A program made the translations under genes and the position numbers. DNA of 64,000 nt, from the NCBI GenBank assembly GCA_963682025.1, contig OY821518.1:128786543-128850542 (forward strand), given 5' to 3'. Source of the DNA: Cordilura impudica. Lineage: Eukaryota; Arthropoda; Insecta; Diptera; Scathophagidae. Under the pieces are notes generated by a model, which saw only the letters and a list, made by a program, of their open reading frames with translations, did not search any database and was not told the origin of the DNA. Below are positions 31,561 through 43,060 of this stretch, piece by piece (position 1 is the first letter of the stretch; every line of letters starts with the position of its first letter).

Positions 31561-32921
31561 TTAAATTTTATTAGTAGACTCTTAGATATTAGTAATAAAA
31601 ATTTTCATACAACAAAATTTAGGTAAGATTAAGAATGTTTTAGTTATGAATGATTTCCCTAAGAAAACTAATAAAAACTTTATACAAGAAACAATTTATA
31701 AATCAATTACTTACGTTCCAAAATTCTCAGAACGATTTACAATTCAAATGATTAAAAGAACAAATTCTAGGTTAAAATAAGATGTAAAATCGAATTTAAT
31801 ATATAACATTAGTTGTAAGTCGGATATAAAAGGTATGAAGAAACTATTAGAACAAAAAAGGGAACTATTTGCCAACTGTGCAATAATTAGACGATAAAGA
31901 AATATTAACAGAAGAGAGAAATTATGAGAGAAGACAGGTTCCTTATGTACGTGCTGCAATGAGACTAAATTATAAAACAGGCACTAACAACTGTCCTCAA
32001 GTATATCGCCATACAACAAGACAACATAGAAAATAAAATTAAGTATTAGCTGGAAAGTAATAGGCACTGAGACAAGACGAACTAACTTTATTAGGATCTT
32101 ATTAAATTGAGTAATGTGAATTTAAAGTTGTACATTTTTCGATTAAAACAAGTTTTGTTTCTTCTCTATTCGTTCAAAGTTACTAAAATTTTGGTATACC
32201 TTCCAAAAAAATTCGTTGATGTTTTCAAAATAGACTTTAGTTTATTGTTGGAACCAAATTTCTTTCCAGCGAGCCAGCCCTTCAGGTTTGGAAACATAAT
32301 ATAGGCATTGTGTGCTAATCCCGAAAATATGGCAGTTGAAGGAGGAATTACGTACTAAAATTTTGCCGTGGAGAGTATTTTTTGATTGATGTGCATTTTG
32401 TTTAAAGCGATATTCGATCTTAGTTCAAAAACTAATATATCATTGATTGTTTTTCTGTTTAAAAGTTAATGGATGTGGGCTACAGTGTGTGATCCAAAAA
32501 AAAAAAAAGAAATTAGTGCCATGATGCTGTTGGCCGAAAGACCAACATTTTTGAGTGCTGCTATATTGTTGTTTCAAGGCTATGACACTACACGAAAATA
32601 TTACTTTTGAACAATGTCCAACAGTCTCTTGAAATTGTTACACAATTGGATTTTTCGTAAATCTTGAGTTAACACAGTATCTATCTTGCATACAGCTCTA
32701 TAAAATCTAATTTTTTGTAAACAAAAATTCTTGAAACCATATTACGTGAATATGGCTTCCCCTAACTCGACAACATTCAATCTCCAATTAGCTTATTTGT
32801 ATTTGTATTTACTTATTAAATGTGATTTTCCATTACAACTAGGCATAGTATTTTATAAATTACAGTAATTAAATCGGATAAGTTATTCATTATATTTAGC
32901 ATCAGTAACTCTTAATCAAAA
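31561..32921. other. Unassigned AT-rich sequence
   Basis: About 1.36 kb; no element, repeat or gene recognised. Short A/T tracts only. Confidence 0.4.
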
Positions 32922-34227
32922 TCTATATACATATGTATATAAAATTCATTTTCTGTTTGTTTGCTTGTTTGTTTGTTTGTTTGTCTGTTTGACAATGCAT
33001 TTCTCTGAAATTTGGTGCACACGCTCTCTATACTCCAAGAAAGGTCATCAAATACTTATTATCAGCCACGCCTACTTTTAAGCCCACTTCTTATATACAA
33101 TTCATTTTCTGTTTTTTGGTATATTTGTTCGCTACACAAATTTTAACTTTTCAACGGATTTCTCTGAAATTTGATACACACGATCTCTATACCCCAGAGA
33201 AGGTCGCCATAAGGCTCATACCGGCCACGCCTATTTTCACGCCCACTCTTTTTAACATTTTTTACGGTTTTCGCTCGAATTTACTGAACATTATTCTCAT
33301 GTCCCAGGCAAGGTCTTCATATATTTTTATCGGCCACGCCCACTTTTTTTAATTTTCTAATATGCTTTTAGTGTTTGTTGACATATTTTAATTTTTCAAT
33401 GGACTTCCCTGAAGCTTTGTGCGTAAATCTCTGAACTTACTACTCTTAAGTTAACACCATTATAAAATAAATATTATAGATCAACCTATTACAAATATTC
33501 CCATCTTGTCTTTTTTACTATATGAGTTGTAACACCCCAAAATTAGTGCAGATTTATTTCATGGGTGAACAGATATAGGTTGAATACCATTGTAGGATTA
33601 CTCCGATGAAGTTAGTTCATTAAAATATTTTCATCTCGCCTTTTTAAGTACATTGGAAAACAAAATATTACATTTATTTCCATCTCGCTTTTGGATATAT
33701 TTGAGAGCAACCTATTACAATTTCCATTTAATCTTTTTCACTATATAAATGAGTTGTAAAGGTGGAAAAAGAACTATTTGCAATTGTGACTTGTACATGA
33801 AAGCATAGCATATAAGCCGTGCTACCTCAAATGCAAAAAGGCTTAGACCAAAAAGAACCCAATCAGACCCAAATTCGTATCGAGTCTCAACAAGTTAGAC
33901 AACCTGAGTCGAGAAATGCTGAAACACCTGAGCAAACCCAATAACGTCGTGAAGCCCAAAGATCAAGACAAGCTTTGTTAAGAGTAGTATAAGTTGGTTC
34001 CTTCATTGCAAGAGATGGTACAAAAAGTTTTTCCAAACATAACGTGCTTAAGAGGACAATCTCTTACGGTAGCAGGTATCAACTCAAAATCTCCCTGTTT
34101 CTCTCATAGACAATTATATGTCGCCTGCTCCAGAGTTGGGAGCCAGCACAATCTTTTCGTATATGCACCAGAAGGAACTAGAACAAGAAATGTTGTATAT
34201 CCCAAAGCTCTGGAATAACTAAAATTC
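32922..34227 (+). mobile_element. Relic of an autonomous Helitron, internally deleted
   Basis: The 5' end is TCTATATACATATGTATATA, preceded by A. It is followed by the TTCTGTTTGTTTG leader and three repeats of the type TTTCTCTGAAATTTG...GGCCACGCC (32995, 33160, and 33390 diverged). A coding relic lies at 33831-34218. The 3' terminus is not recognised; family F begins at 34228. This is the only protein-coding trace of a rolling-circle transposon in the window. Confidence 0.7.
33831..34218 (+). pseudogene. Helitron Rep/helicase, N-terminal tail joined to helicase C-terminus
   Basis: An ATG at 33831 opens a charged Gln/Arg/Glu stretch (QTQIRIESQQVRQPESRNAE, then TPEQTQ and a stop) typical of the N-terminal region of animal Helitron proteins. 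From about 34045 the frame reads CLRGQSLTVAGINSKSPCFS, HRQLYVACSRVGSQHNLFVY and APEGTRTRNVVYPKALE-stop, the last motifs (V-VI) of the Pif1-family helicase. The HUH nuclease and most of the helicase, more than 1000 codons, are gone. It shows that an autonomous Helitron once existed in this genome and could have mobilised families D and E. Confidence 0.8.
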
Positions 34228-35225
34228 TTAGTCCCCAATGAAGAAATTCCCCAAAAAAAATTAACTTATTCCCCAAAAATTGGGGAATAACTTCATGATA
34301 AACAAATTCCCCAAATTTTAAAAAAAAGTCCCCAAACGAAATAAACAAATTCCCCATACTACTCTCGATATCTGTCCTGCAATAAACGTAATTAAAATCT
34401 GTATTCTTTTCAATAGCATCATTTCGGTGCGCGGAAGTGGCGCGCGGACGCGACGCGACGCGCTCGCGGAACACAGCTTATCGTAATGATCTGAAAAATA
34501 TAATTTGAGAATTAAAATAAGTTGACAGTAACTGCGCAACAGCACTGGTGTGGCTGCCAAACGCGCTGGAGCGGTGCGCGGACGCGGACGCGACGCGCTT
34601 GCGAACACAGCTCAGTTAAAATATCACAATGATGTGCGATTAAAATAAGTTGACGACAACTGCGTGGCAGCACGAGTGTGCTGCCAACCGCGCGGATGCG
34701 GACTCGACTCGCTCGCGGAGCACAATTCAGTGGAAAGTCTTATGATAAATTTTATCTACGTATGTGCAATAATTACTATACACATACTACAAGCAGTTGG
34801 TTAAAGTAACTTTGCGTCACAATTTTAAACGTCGCATTCATTTTCCATTTTTGAAACTTCTATCAATTTGAAGTCTTTGCTCTATGATGATCACTTATTG
34901 AATGAAGTAATTCAATTTTTAAAAGTTCTGATTACTTTAATTTGCAAACGATTCCGTTATTTTCGATGTTTGTAAAATAAATAAACTTAAAAAAAAACTC
35001 AAAGCGGTTATTTTTGAAGCATTTTTGCTGTAGCGTTTTTAAAAAACTTCTAAATTAAAAAATCAAAAATTTTATATTGAAATAAAAAATGAATTTACTC
35101 CCCAAAAAACGTAAATATTGGGAAATTTTTTCATCATGAACAAATTCCCCAATCCCATACAAATTTTTGGAGAGAAAGTTAATTTTTCTGGGGAATTTGT
35201 TCATTGGGGACTTAGTGCTCAGCGC
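34228..35225. mobile_element. Family F TIR element F1 (about 1.0 kb)
   Basis: Both ends carry CTTAGTCCCCAATGAA.AAA and TTCCCCA motifs in inverted orientation (from 34228 and to 35225), spaced by repeated CCCCAAA/TTTGGGG blocks. The right end reads CTTAGTGCTCAGCGC, close to the F2 terminus. The left terminal about 10 bp are lost against the preceding Helitron relic. The interior matches F2 but holds three GC-rich units instead of one. No transposase. Confidence 0.75.
34425..34740. repeat. Three-unit GC-rich tandem repeat inside F1
   Basis: Units of about 115-125 bp each contain AAGTTGAC...AACTGCG.GGCAGCAC, CTGCCAA.CGCG and GCGGACGCGACGCGCTCGCG followed by GAACACAG. The GC-rich cores are near 34430-34475, 34560-34612 and 34690-34722. 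The corresponding segment of F2 (50065-50165) has one unit. These cores are the most CpG-dense DNA in the window. Confidence 0.8.
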
Positions 35226-35326
35226 ATGGTAAGCATAGTGTACCATTATTCAAGTCAAAAGCCTTTGAATCCCGGGCAAGACCGGGTAAAAACAGCTTGT
35301 TTAAAATATTATAAATAACAATTTAA

Positions 35327-36104
35327 AACAAGTAAGAAAATTATAGTCGGTCTAGACCGACTATACGATACCCTATACCATGCGTTTAGAAACCCTATGT
35401 CTTAGGCCCAACTAACTGGACATTGTAAATAAGCAAAAACCAAATTTGAGTGGGATTTTTATTAATTTTTTTGGCTGCAGATATGAAAAAGTTCATATCG
35501 GATGCTATATCTATAAAGGGACTAGGTCCAAAAATAGACCGATCGTGATCATGTTTGGTAAAGTCTCTTGTATTTTGCAAAAATATATGCAAACAAAATT
35601 TGAGAAGAATCAGGGCAATATTTTTGTTTTTCAATAGATTTAAGTGAAGATCGGGAAGCAGCTCTATATGGGGTCAAAGGGATCATTTTTGGACTACTCA
35701 TTAGTGGATGTAATGAACGCATACAAACCCAATTTGAGAAGATCTATATGACAATTTGGATCTTATGGCAATTTATGTCGATTTCATATGGGTAATTTGT
35801 ATGGGGGCTAGGTCTGAACATGGACCGATTCTCACCAATTTCGACAGCGTTCATCCCATGGCCGATAAAAGCTTATACACTAAATTTCATCAAAATATAT
35901 TCATATTTGCGACCTGCAGTTTGATTACAAGCTTTACATGGACACACAGACGGACGGACGGACGGACATTGTTAAATCAACTCAGAAAGTGATTCTGATT
36001 CGATCGGTATAATTAAAGATGGGTCTAGGTCAAATACTTTTGGTTGTTACAAACAGCAGCACAAAGTCATTATACCCAAACCACATAGTGGTATAGGGTA
36101 TAAA
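35327..36104 (+). mobile_element. Family A element A7, full length
   Basis: It has AACAAGTAAGAAAATTATAG, the perfect 24-bp palindrome and GATACCCTATACC at the start, and ACCACATAGTGGTATAGGGTA at the end. Four GGAC units lie near 35953. With A1, A11 and A12 it is one of the best-preserved copies. Confidence 0.85.
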
Positions 36105-36584
36105 AACATTAAAAAAATCAAATAGAATCAATTAAAGTATTGGTACAGTAATTTTCTAAACCCTTTGCGTTGCTTGTATTTTGCATAACATAAGAAGTGT
36201 CTTCCAGAATAGTTAGAATAAAAAATTGACATTCAGAGGCACGGTCCCGGTATTTAAAATGAATTATTTGATTTCCTCTGGAAGAGTGCTGTGTTACCAA
36301 TTGTGGATTTTTTCAATTAGACGTCGAGAATGTCGTTCATGCTTGTGAAACCTAAACAAAATTCAGTCAATAGCTTCCTTACTATTGTCATTGATAGTTC
36401 AGAGTGTTTCAAATATTTATCCACTATTTTCATGCTTTATGGTCATATGAAATTATTTTTTTTTATATTCGCAAAAACTCAGGAATATGTCTGCTTTCAA
36501 TGGCTGTCTCATAAACAAAATGACGCTTCTTACTAAAAACTGGACATATATTTTGACAAACTTAATAATATATTTATCTTTATG
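36105..36584. other. Unassigned spacer between A7 and A8
   Basis: About 480 bp, AT-rich; nothing recognised. Confidence 0.4.
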
Positions 36585-37175
36585 CATGTAACTACCAAAA
36601 ATATCTGGTCAAAATCACCTTTTATTATGCCAATCGACTCAGAATAGTTAAAGCGATGTCCGCTCATCAGTCTGTATATCTGTTTGTCAGTCTGTCCATC
36701 TATGTGCCCATGTAAACCTTGAAATCAAATTACAGGTCGTATAAGCTTTTATCGATCATGGAACAAAGGCTATCGAAATTGGTGGAAATCGGTGCATATT
36801 CAGAACTAGTATACAAATAGGATCGACGTAAAATTCAAATTACCATATATATATACCGGTAAAACTTGGTATATATGTGCCTATTATACCCGTACTCTAA
36901 AAGTGCAAACCTATGTTTAATCATAGTCACCATATAAAGCTTTTATCCAATCTTGACTTAAATGTATCAAAAAACAAAAAACTTAAATATGGTCATGATT
37001 GATCCATTTTTTTGCCTAGAACCCATATAAAAACAGCATCAGGTCTGAACCTTTGCATATCTGCATGCCACAAATTAATAGCAATAGCACAAAAATTAAG
37101 TTTATGCTCATTTTCTATATCCAGTTTTTGACTCAGCAAAGTTGGATCAAAAACCCTCTTTCGAAACTTATGATA
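36585..37175 (-). mobile_element. Family A element A8, diverged, ends lost
   Basis: It retains GTAACTACCAAAAATATCTG, the GTCTGTCC region and CATTTTCTATATCCAGTTTTT in family order on the minus strand, but neither terminal hairpin. Confidence 0.7.
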
Positions 37176-37384
37176 TAAGTTATTCTTTAGTTTTATATTT
37201 TTTCCTTAATTTGTCAGAAATGGACTTAAAAACAATGAAACTTTTTCAATGCTTATAAATCTACTCAAAATTATGTTTGGTGCAATCATGTCGGTGCATG
37301 TTTCAAGTCGTCGTATTTTGATCTTATTCTTATCAATTTTATGTATAATAACATTCTGATTCTTAACCACACTACTCGTAGACC

Positions 37385-37665
37385 TGACTTTAGGTGAGTG
37401 TGTTAGAGCGCATGACCGAAAAGAGCAAGTACAAGTGTATGTGAGATAGACGCAGGTTCAAACCTCACGGCCGCCCTATGTAGAAAAATTTCATTCAGCA
37501 ACAATCTATTTAATAATAACATCACAATTATCACAATGTTCAATAAATCGCATATGAAGGCTGAAATGCCAGAAACCGGTCCGATGAAGAATACAGTGTA
37601 GTTATGAATTTTAGAAATATACGTTTTTCTCTTCTCTACCACGCACCATTGAAAATTCTTTGTAA
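37385..37665 (+). mobile_element. tRNA-derived SINE (family 2)
   Basis: The head has an A-box-like TTAGGTGAGTGTG (37390) and a B box GGTTCAAACCT at 37455, about 60 bp apart, as in RNA polymerase III promoters. The body then carries CACAATGTTCAATAAATCG, GAAGGCTGAAATGCCAGAAA and AATACAGTGTAGTTATG, and ends CACGCACCATTGAAAA. Truncated copies of the body are at 1815-2058 and 58046-58197. It was presumably mobilised in trans by a non-LTR element; the partner is unknown. Confidence 0.65.
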
Positions 37666-37758
37666 TTTTAACAATAATCACAAACTAGATATTCCGATGA
37701 AACATTTTTTTTATTAAAATCGGAAATTCTTTGAAAAAGCATGTAATAAAATTTTTTT

Positions 37759-37848
37759 TATAAAATTATGTGTGTGTATATGTTATAATAGAATCAATTT
37801 AATTATAAAATTATGTGTGCGTATATGTTATAATAGAATCAACAATTT
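37759..37848. repeat. Tandem duplication, 45-bp unit, two copies
   Basis: TATAAAATTATGTGTG begins at 37759 and again at 37804; each unit continues with GTATATGTTATAATAGAATC. The units are almost identical (TG versus CG at one site), so the duplication is recent. Confidence 0.85.
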
Positions 37849-38160
37849 AAAACGCTAATATAGCGTTACATATCAGTGAATCAGTCAGTGATGAGCGTTA
37901 TTATATACGAGATTGACTATATTACAATATTTAAACCTCAATCGCAGGAAACTGAAGTTCGTTCGATATACGAAACTAAGAATTAATAAGGTTTTTCCAA
38001 AAAGTGGTATCTGAAATCCCTTATCCTAGATTTTATAGAAGCTTAAACGCAACGATATGCAAAGGAGTATATACACCATTATCCTAGATTTGTTTAAAAA
38101 TAATTTAAATTCACAAAGTTAAATTTTTTGTTTTTATGTAGACTATCGAACTTATATTAA

Positions 38161-38517
38161 ACAAGTAGGAAAATTATAGTCGGTCTATACCTACATGATA
38201 ATTTGGATTTTATGGCAATTTAAGTTGATCTCATAGGGGTCATTTGCATCGGGATAAGGTCTGAACATCCACCGAATTTTACCAATTTCAAAAGCGTTCG
38301 CCGAAATATATTCAAATATTAATATTTGCAGCCTGAAGTTTGATTAAAAAGTTTACATGGAAACAGAGACGGACAGCCGAATGGAGGGACATCGCTAAAT
38401 CGACTCAGAAAGTGTTCGGTATAATAAAAGATTGGTCTAGATCAAACATTTTTAATAGTTATAAGCATCCGTACAAAATTATTAAAACCTAGCAACATAG
38501 TGGTATATGGTATAAAA
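38161..38517 (+). mobile_element. Family A element A9, internally deleted
   Basis: It starts AACAAGTAGGAAAATTATAG with the left half of the palindrome only, then jumps to TACATGATAATTTGGATTTT and runs to AACATAGTGGTATATGGTATA. About 400 bp of the interior and the right half of the palindrome are missing. Confidence 0.75.
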
Positions 38518-38559
38518 ATAGAATTATTTTGGAGTTACGATGTTATTGAAGAGGTATTC

Positions 38560-38985
38560 TAGAACTATTAGATTTTATAGAAACTCCCGAAGATATATTA
38601 CAAAAAAAGAGTTCTTTATCTCAGATTTTATTAAAACTTAATTGTAGTGATACAAAAAAAAAGTATCCATACTCCAGTAAAAAATATATGGAAAGATATT
38701 TCAAATCTCTAATAACACTGTATAACAGCCGAAAAATCCCAAGAGTTCCATGACGGTTTTTTAAGTTTTCGAAGTCGCTGTATGAGTCAGTCGCGGGTCA
38801 GGACAGAATTTTCAGTTACAGACGGGGAAAAGACCTAACACCCAACTCTTCACTAATATGTATGACCGGTCCCTATTTCCTTTTTTAGGGGAATATTTTT
38901 TCATTTGTGACATATGCACTCCGGATCCTCCTTAAGGAGCTCCATTACAAATTTTATGATTTTGGTATAACTATATAGAAAAAAT
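38560..38985 (+). repeat. Dispersed repeat family G, copy 1
   Basis: It shares with 57230-57590 the blocks AACACTGTATAACAG, TTCCATGACGGTTTTTTAAG, TTTTCGAAGTCGCT, CCGGTCCCTATTTCCTTTTT with GGGGAATATTTTTTCATTTG, and AATTTTATGATTTTGGTATAA. Same orientation in both. No termini or coding sequence recognised; a related stretch may lie at 37980-38120, before A9. Confidence 0.6.
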
Positions 38986-41752
38986 ATTTTTTTTAGTTTA
39001 GTGAAATGGTTTTACTTCTTTGTCTGTCAGTTTCTCTGTGAAGGTACTCGTAACATCTTTCTTTAAATCGTGAATATTTGGATCAATTAATAAGAAAATT
39101 GCTGTACAGTGTAATGGATTTTATAGATCTTCAAGCGTCGTTGTATCAAATGCGGTATCATAGCCCAAACCATTAATTTTTTTGATGTATAAATAGAAGC
39201 CAACCAAAGACTTTATAGCAAATTAGACTCGCAACATGATATTTATTTTGAGTCCAAGTTTTGTGAGGAACAGACCAGTTTTACAGAAATACAATCTAAG
39301 ATTTCATATATATTTATTTTATACTATATTAATATACACAGAAAAAAATTTTGACAACAGCAATGTTCTAAAGATGAACAACCGTATTTTCAATTGGAGC
39401 AATAAGAAATTTGGAGCAACAAACAATTCTCTGAATACTCGTATGTTTATAAAATATTTATTTCTATGACTACAGTATTGTAAACTTAATCAACCCGAAA
39501 TTCAGTTATTACCATCATCGCAATTTGGTTGTTCATTAAATCGGTAGTCACAATGAATCTGTCTTCTTTGTGAAAGTACTGCCTCATAGTATTACTGTTA
39601 CTGACCTCTAGTAAGAAGAAGATGAATAAAGATATTATATATTCCGTTTAATATTAAATAAAATTCGTTAGGAAATGGTTTAGAGCAGAAGAAGAAACTT
39701 AAATTTTTGCGACACTACTTAATGAGAGCAAAAGAAATTAATAAAAATTCTTAAGTTTCGGAAAAAGGAGGCAGCCAAATGAAACTATAACAACTCTAGA
39801 TACAGCATCATCAAGGAAATTTTCAATATCAACAACAAATATATAGTCAAACACACAAAAGAGAAAAGAATTCAGAAGATATATAGTATATCGAAAAAAA
39901 AAACGAGAGAGAGAGAGAGAAAGAGAGAGAGATTATTTACAAGCAAAAGAACGGAGTAGTGGCTCCATTATCTCCCCTCGCTAATGTATAAGTGTATGAG
40001 TGTTTAAAAATCATGCGCTTTAGTTAAATTAAACAGTCAAGTTGTATGTTGTTACAATCATACGCTGATTGGCTGCAAAGTAGTTTGCTCTGCATCATTG
40101 GAGCAACAATATTCACAATAATGCAAGATATTGACACAAATGCTTCACACATTCAAATACAAAATGTAAGAGCAATAAATGCCCCTCTTTGTAAAACCAA
40201 CAACATAAGACGGCAAAGAACTTTTGAAAATGTGGATTCTATTCTCTTAAACTAGAATTCTCCAAATTTAGCAAAAATCTTTAAACTCTTCAACATAACT
40301 AAGATAGTGCAATTTTGTGAGTATTTTTTATCTGGTTTGGTCAATAGCCTCACTTATTCGTTCCGAGCGTCATCATACCAATCATCATTTTCTCCTTCAT
40401 CTGTTGCCAATTGCCTTTTGCCATGCAATTCTCTTGTATGTGTGTGCCTTAATTTTGTTTAGTTGTACGTTGTTTTGAAATTTTCTTTTTTTGGTTCAAA
40501 ATTCTAACACAATCTTTTCATGTTTTTTTCTTTTTGTAAGTCTTGCAATTCTAGTTTATATTGTCCCATCGTATCGAGTAATTGTTGACAGATTTTTTGT
40601 TCTTCTCATAAATTATTACTACAAACTCGTTTTTAGCCGAAATTCGTATTAAGTGCGTGTTAATGAATCGTTTTAGAGAAGATATAAATATGAATAATAA
40701 AGTATGAAACAAAATTGCACAATGCAGTTTTAAAAAGCCGCCGGCAATGCTAAAAAATATAATCGCGTCTTTTTGAAAAATGTATAAAATAATGTGAAAA
40801 AAAGTTATTTCATTAAATAAATCTGTATACCAAATACCAATTTATAAAGTAAGTTTTACTTTACTTGAAATTTCTCTACTTCAAACTTTAAATAAATTGT
40901 CATCCAAAAACTATTTTGAAAGTGAGAAAAAGAACCAAACTAAGATAGTTTTGTTCTGAATTAACTTGATCTAATTAATCACTATAATTTTCCGTATTAA
41001 TTCACATATTTAGTTTAGAAGAGTCTCGGTAACTGTGATTGGATGTAATTTACTTTGCCCATAATATTAACCTAATTTTCTTATTGTTATTATTAGTGCT
41101 CGTATTTTTTGAATAATTAGAAGTTGTCTATTTAAACAATTTAATATGCCGCTGAATCTCATTATTTGTATTGTTTACAGTTTTCAAATGCTGTTAGTAC
41201 TTTTGGTAGCAAAGTTCAAAATTCCACTTAATGTCTTAAGGGTTTCCCACTTTACATTGCATGGAACCTTCAGAGTACATATACACCAATTCTGTTATCG
41301 TGTTTTTTGTGGGGTATTTTTTCAGCAAACGCAAACACAGTACATAACCACAATACACTAAACTTAGTTTATGTTTGGTTTTGCATGCATGTTCGGTCCA
41401 TATAAAATTGTATAAATGTAAGAAAACTGTATGGACTCAACATGCAGCTAAAAGTGAAATAACCATATGGCAAGTTTAGTGTATCCTAGTTATGTAGTGT
41501 TTGAATTCGTAGAAAAATTGGAGGAGTATATGTGCTCTAAATACACTAACACTAACTATAAAATTAGTATAATAATGTGTTCAAACAAAAAAAGTGACTC
41601 TAACATTCAAACTTCGATTTGGAATTATTCATTTTTCAGGCTGGAAGTACTGTTTTTGATATACAGTGGGTTAAAATAATTTTTCTGCGAAGTCACACTC
41701 TGCTGTGTTCTCTATCGCAAGATAATAAATTTGTTCAAAAGAATACAATTAA
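38986..41752. other. Unassigned sequence, about 2.8 kb
   Basis: No transposon signature. It contains a (GA)n run at 39905-39932 and several frames of 60-80 codons without family resemblance (39236, 40046, 41146, 41467). The frame at 40046-40255 (MLLQSYADWLQSSLLCIIG) has mixed composition but no recognised relative. The segment could be host non-coding DNA. Confidence 0.4.
39905..39932. repeat. (GA)n microsatellite
   Basis: A 28-bp GA run with one interrupting A. GAGA tracts can bind GAGA-type factors near fly promoters, but nothing else here supports a promoter. Confidence 0.9.
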
Positions 41753-42024
41753 AACAAGTAAGAGTGTTAAATTCGGCTGTGCCGAATCTTTGATACCCTC
41801 CACCTCGGTTTGAGTATTGATGATAAATGTAAACAAAATATTGGAAAAATATGCATGCGTTTCCGGTTATATGACATAACTTCTCGTTTAATTTAGTTTT
41901 TGCTAATTAAATAGCTCGCCCTAACCTCCATTGCAAAGGTAATGGTTGTGTAGTGTGGCTATATGCATTAAATCGTGCTTTTTGGCTTTTAACTGGCCAA
42001 ATATTTCTTCATTGCGGCCATATA

Positions 42025-43060
42025 TGAAAAAAGGATTAATTCGTGAATGCACTGAAAAGCTTAATGAGGATCTCAATATAATATTTGAATGGGCTTCTTC
42101 AAATGGACTTTACTTAAATCCAAAAAAAATCAAAATGTTTAGTTATAACTTAAAGAAATCAAACCATCCCTATAGATATTCCAGTATCATTAGGTAATCA
42201 GAATATTGAAATTGTGGAATCTCCTAGGGATCTGGGAATCATTTTTAATAAATCGCTCACGTGGAACAATCAGATTAATTCTGCATCTGGAAAAATATTT
42301 GTAATGCTAAGAACGTTGTACCCTATACAACATCTTACACCTTTAAACATTCGTGTGCTTCTCGCGAAAACTATCATTATGCCGAAGTTACTATATGGTT
42401 GTGAGATATTTGCTTTTTGTGATTCAGAAAGTAAAAGGAGATTATTAGTAGCTTACAATGCGATCCTACGTTATGTGTATGGTATAAAGAGATATGATGG
42501 AACTTCTCTATATTCTAGGTCTCTGCACGGAGTTGACTTCGTGGCCTTAATAAAAATAAGATCATTAATTCTACTTCACAAAGTAATATACACCAAAGAA
42601 CCATCTTATTTATTTGAACGCCTTCAATTTGCACGATCCAATAGGAAATAATGTTATACAATTACGATATCGCACATTAATCTCTAGTTGGCAATTTTTT
42701 TATAAATACCATATGTCTGTGGAACTCGTTACCCAACAATTTACAAATAACAGACAACGCTTTACAATTTAAAAATGAATTGTTTAAAATTGATTTGGTC
42801 TCTAATTTTCAACTTTATTAATTATTGTTTCATTTGTGATTATATTATATATTCTATACTCTCCCATTATGTATTAATTTTTTACTTATATTTTTATACT
42901 TTTGTAATTTAAATTATTTTTATTTTTATATTTTTCTTGTTTCTTAAAAGTATTGTAACTACTATCACAAATTGATTGTATCATTATAAGATCACATACT
43001 GTAATTAAAAAGATTTATATCTTGTTGTATGTGATATCCATATTTAATAAATAAATAAAT
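42025..43060 (+). mobile_element. 5'-truncated non-LTR retrotransposon in C2
   Basis: The insertion lies between GCGGCCATAT and ATAGGTCGGATGGAG, which are contiguous in C1 (GCGGTCATGTAGGTCGG). The 3' end is an (AAAT)n tail at 43043-43060. The direction is the same as C2. A target duplication of more than three or four bases is not evident. Confidence 0.85.
42031..42651 (+). pseudogene. RT C-terminal part of a Jockey/CR1-like retrotransposon
   Basis: The first segment (42031-42197) reads ECTEKLNEDLNIIFEWASSN and GLYLNPKKIKMFSYNLKK. The second (42214-42651, after one frameshift) reads ESPRDLGIIFNKSLTWNNQI, NIRVLLAKTIIMPKLLYGCE and NAILRYVYGIKRYDGTSLYS, i.e. the RT thumb and tail. Downstream, across further breaks, come LRYRTLISSWQFF and the WNSLP-type terminal motif. 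Palm motifs are absent through 5' truncation, and no RNase H follows, which argues against the L1/L3 lineage. Confidence 0.8.

Noticed and set aside
32107..32304. ORF of 65 codons
   Set aside because: Low-complexity AT-rich sequence, no motif, no conserved neighbour.
35446..35637. Recurrent small ORFs (start MSGIFINFFGCRYEKVHIGC) that look like a conserved protein family
   Set aside because: They occur only within family A copies and on both strands of the same DNA, with substitutions equal at all codon positions as far as I can see. The DNA repeats, not a protein.
37385..37470. Second tRNA gene at the B box GGTTCAAACCT
   Set aside because: No proper anticodon or acceptor stem; continues into a repeat found elsewhere, so SINE head.
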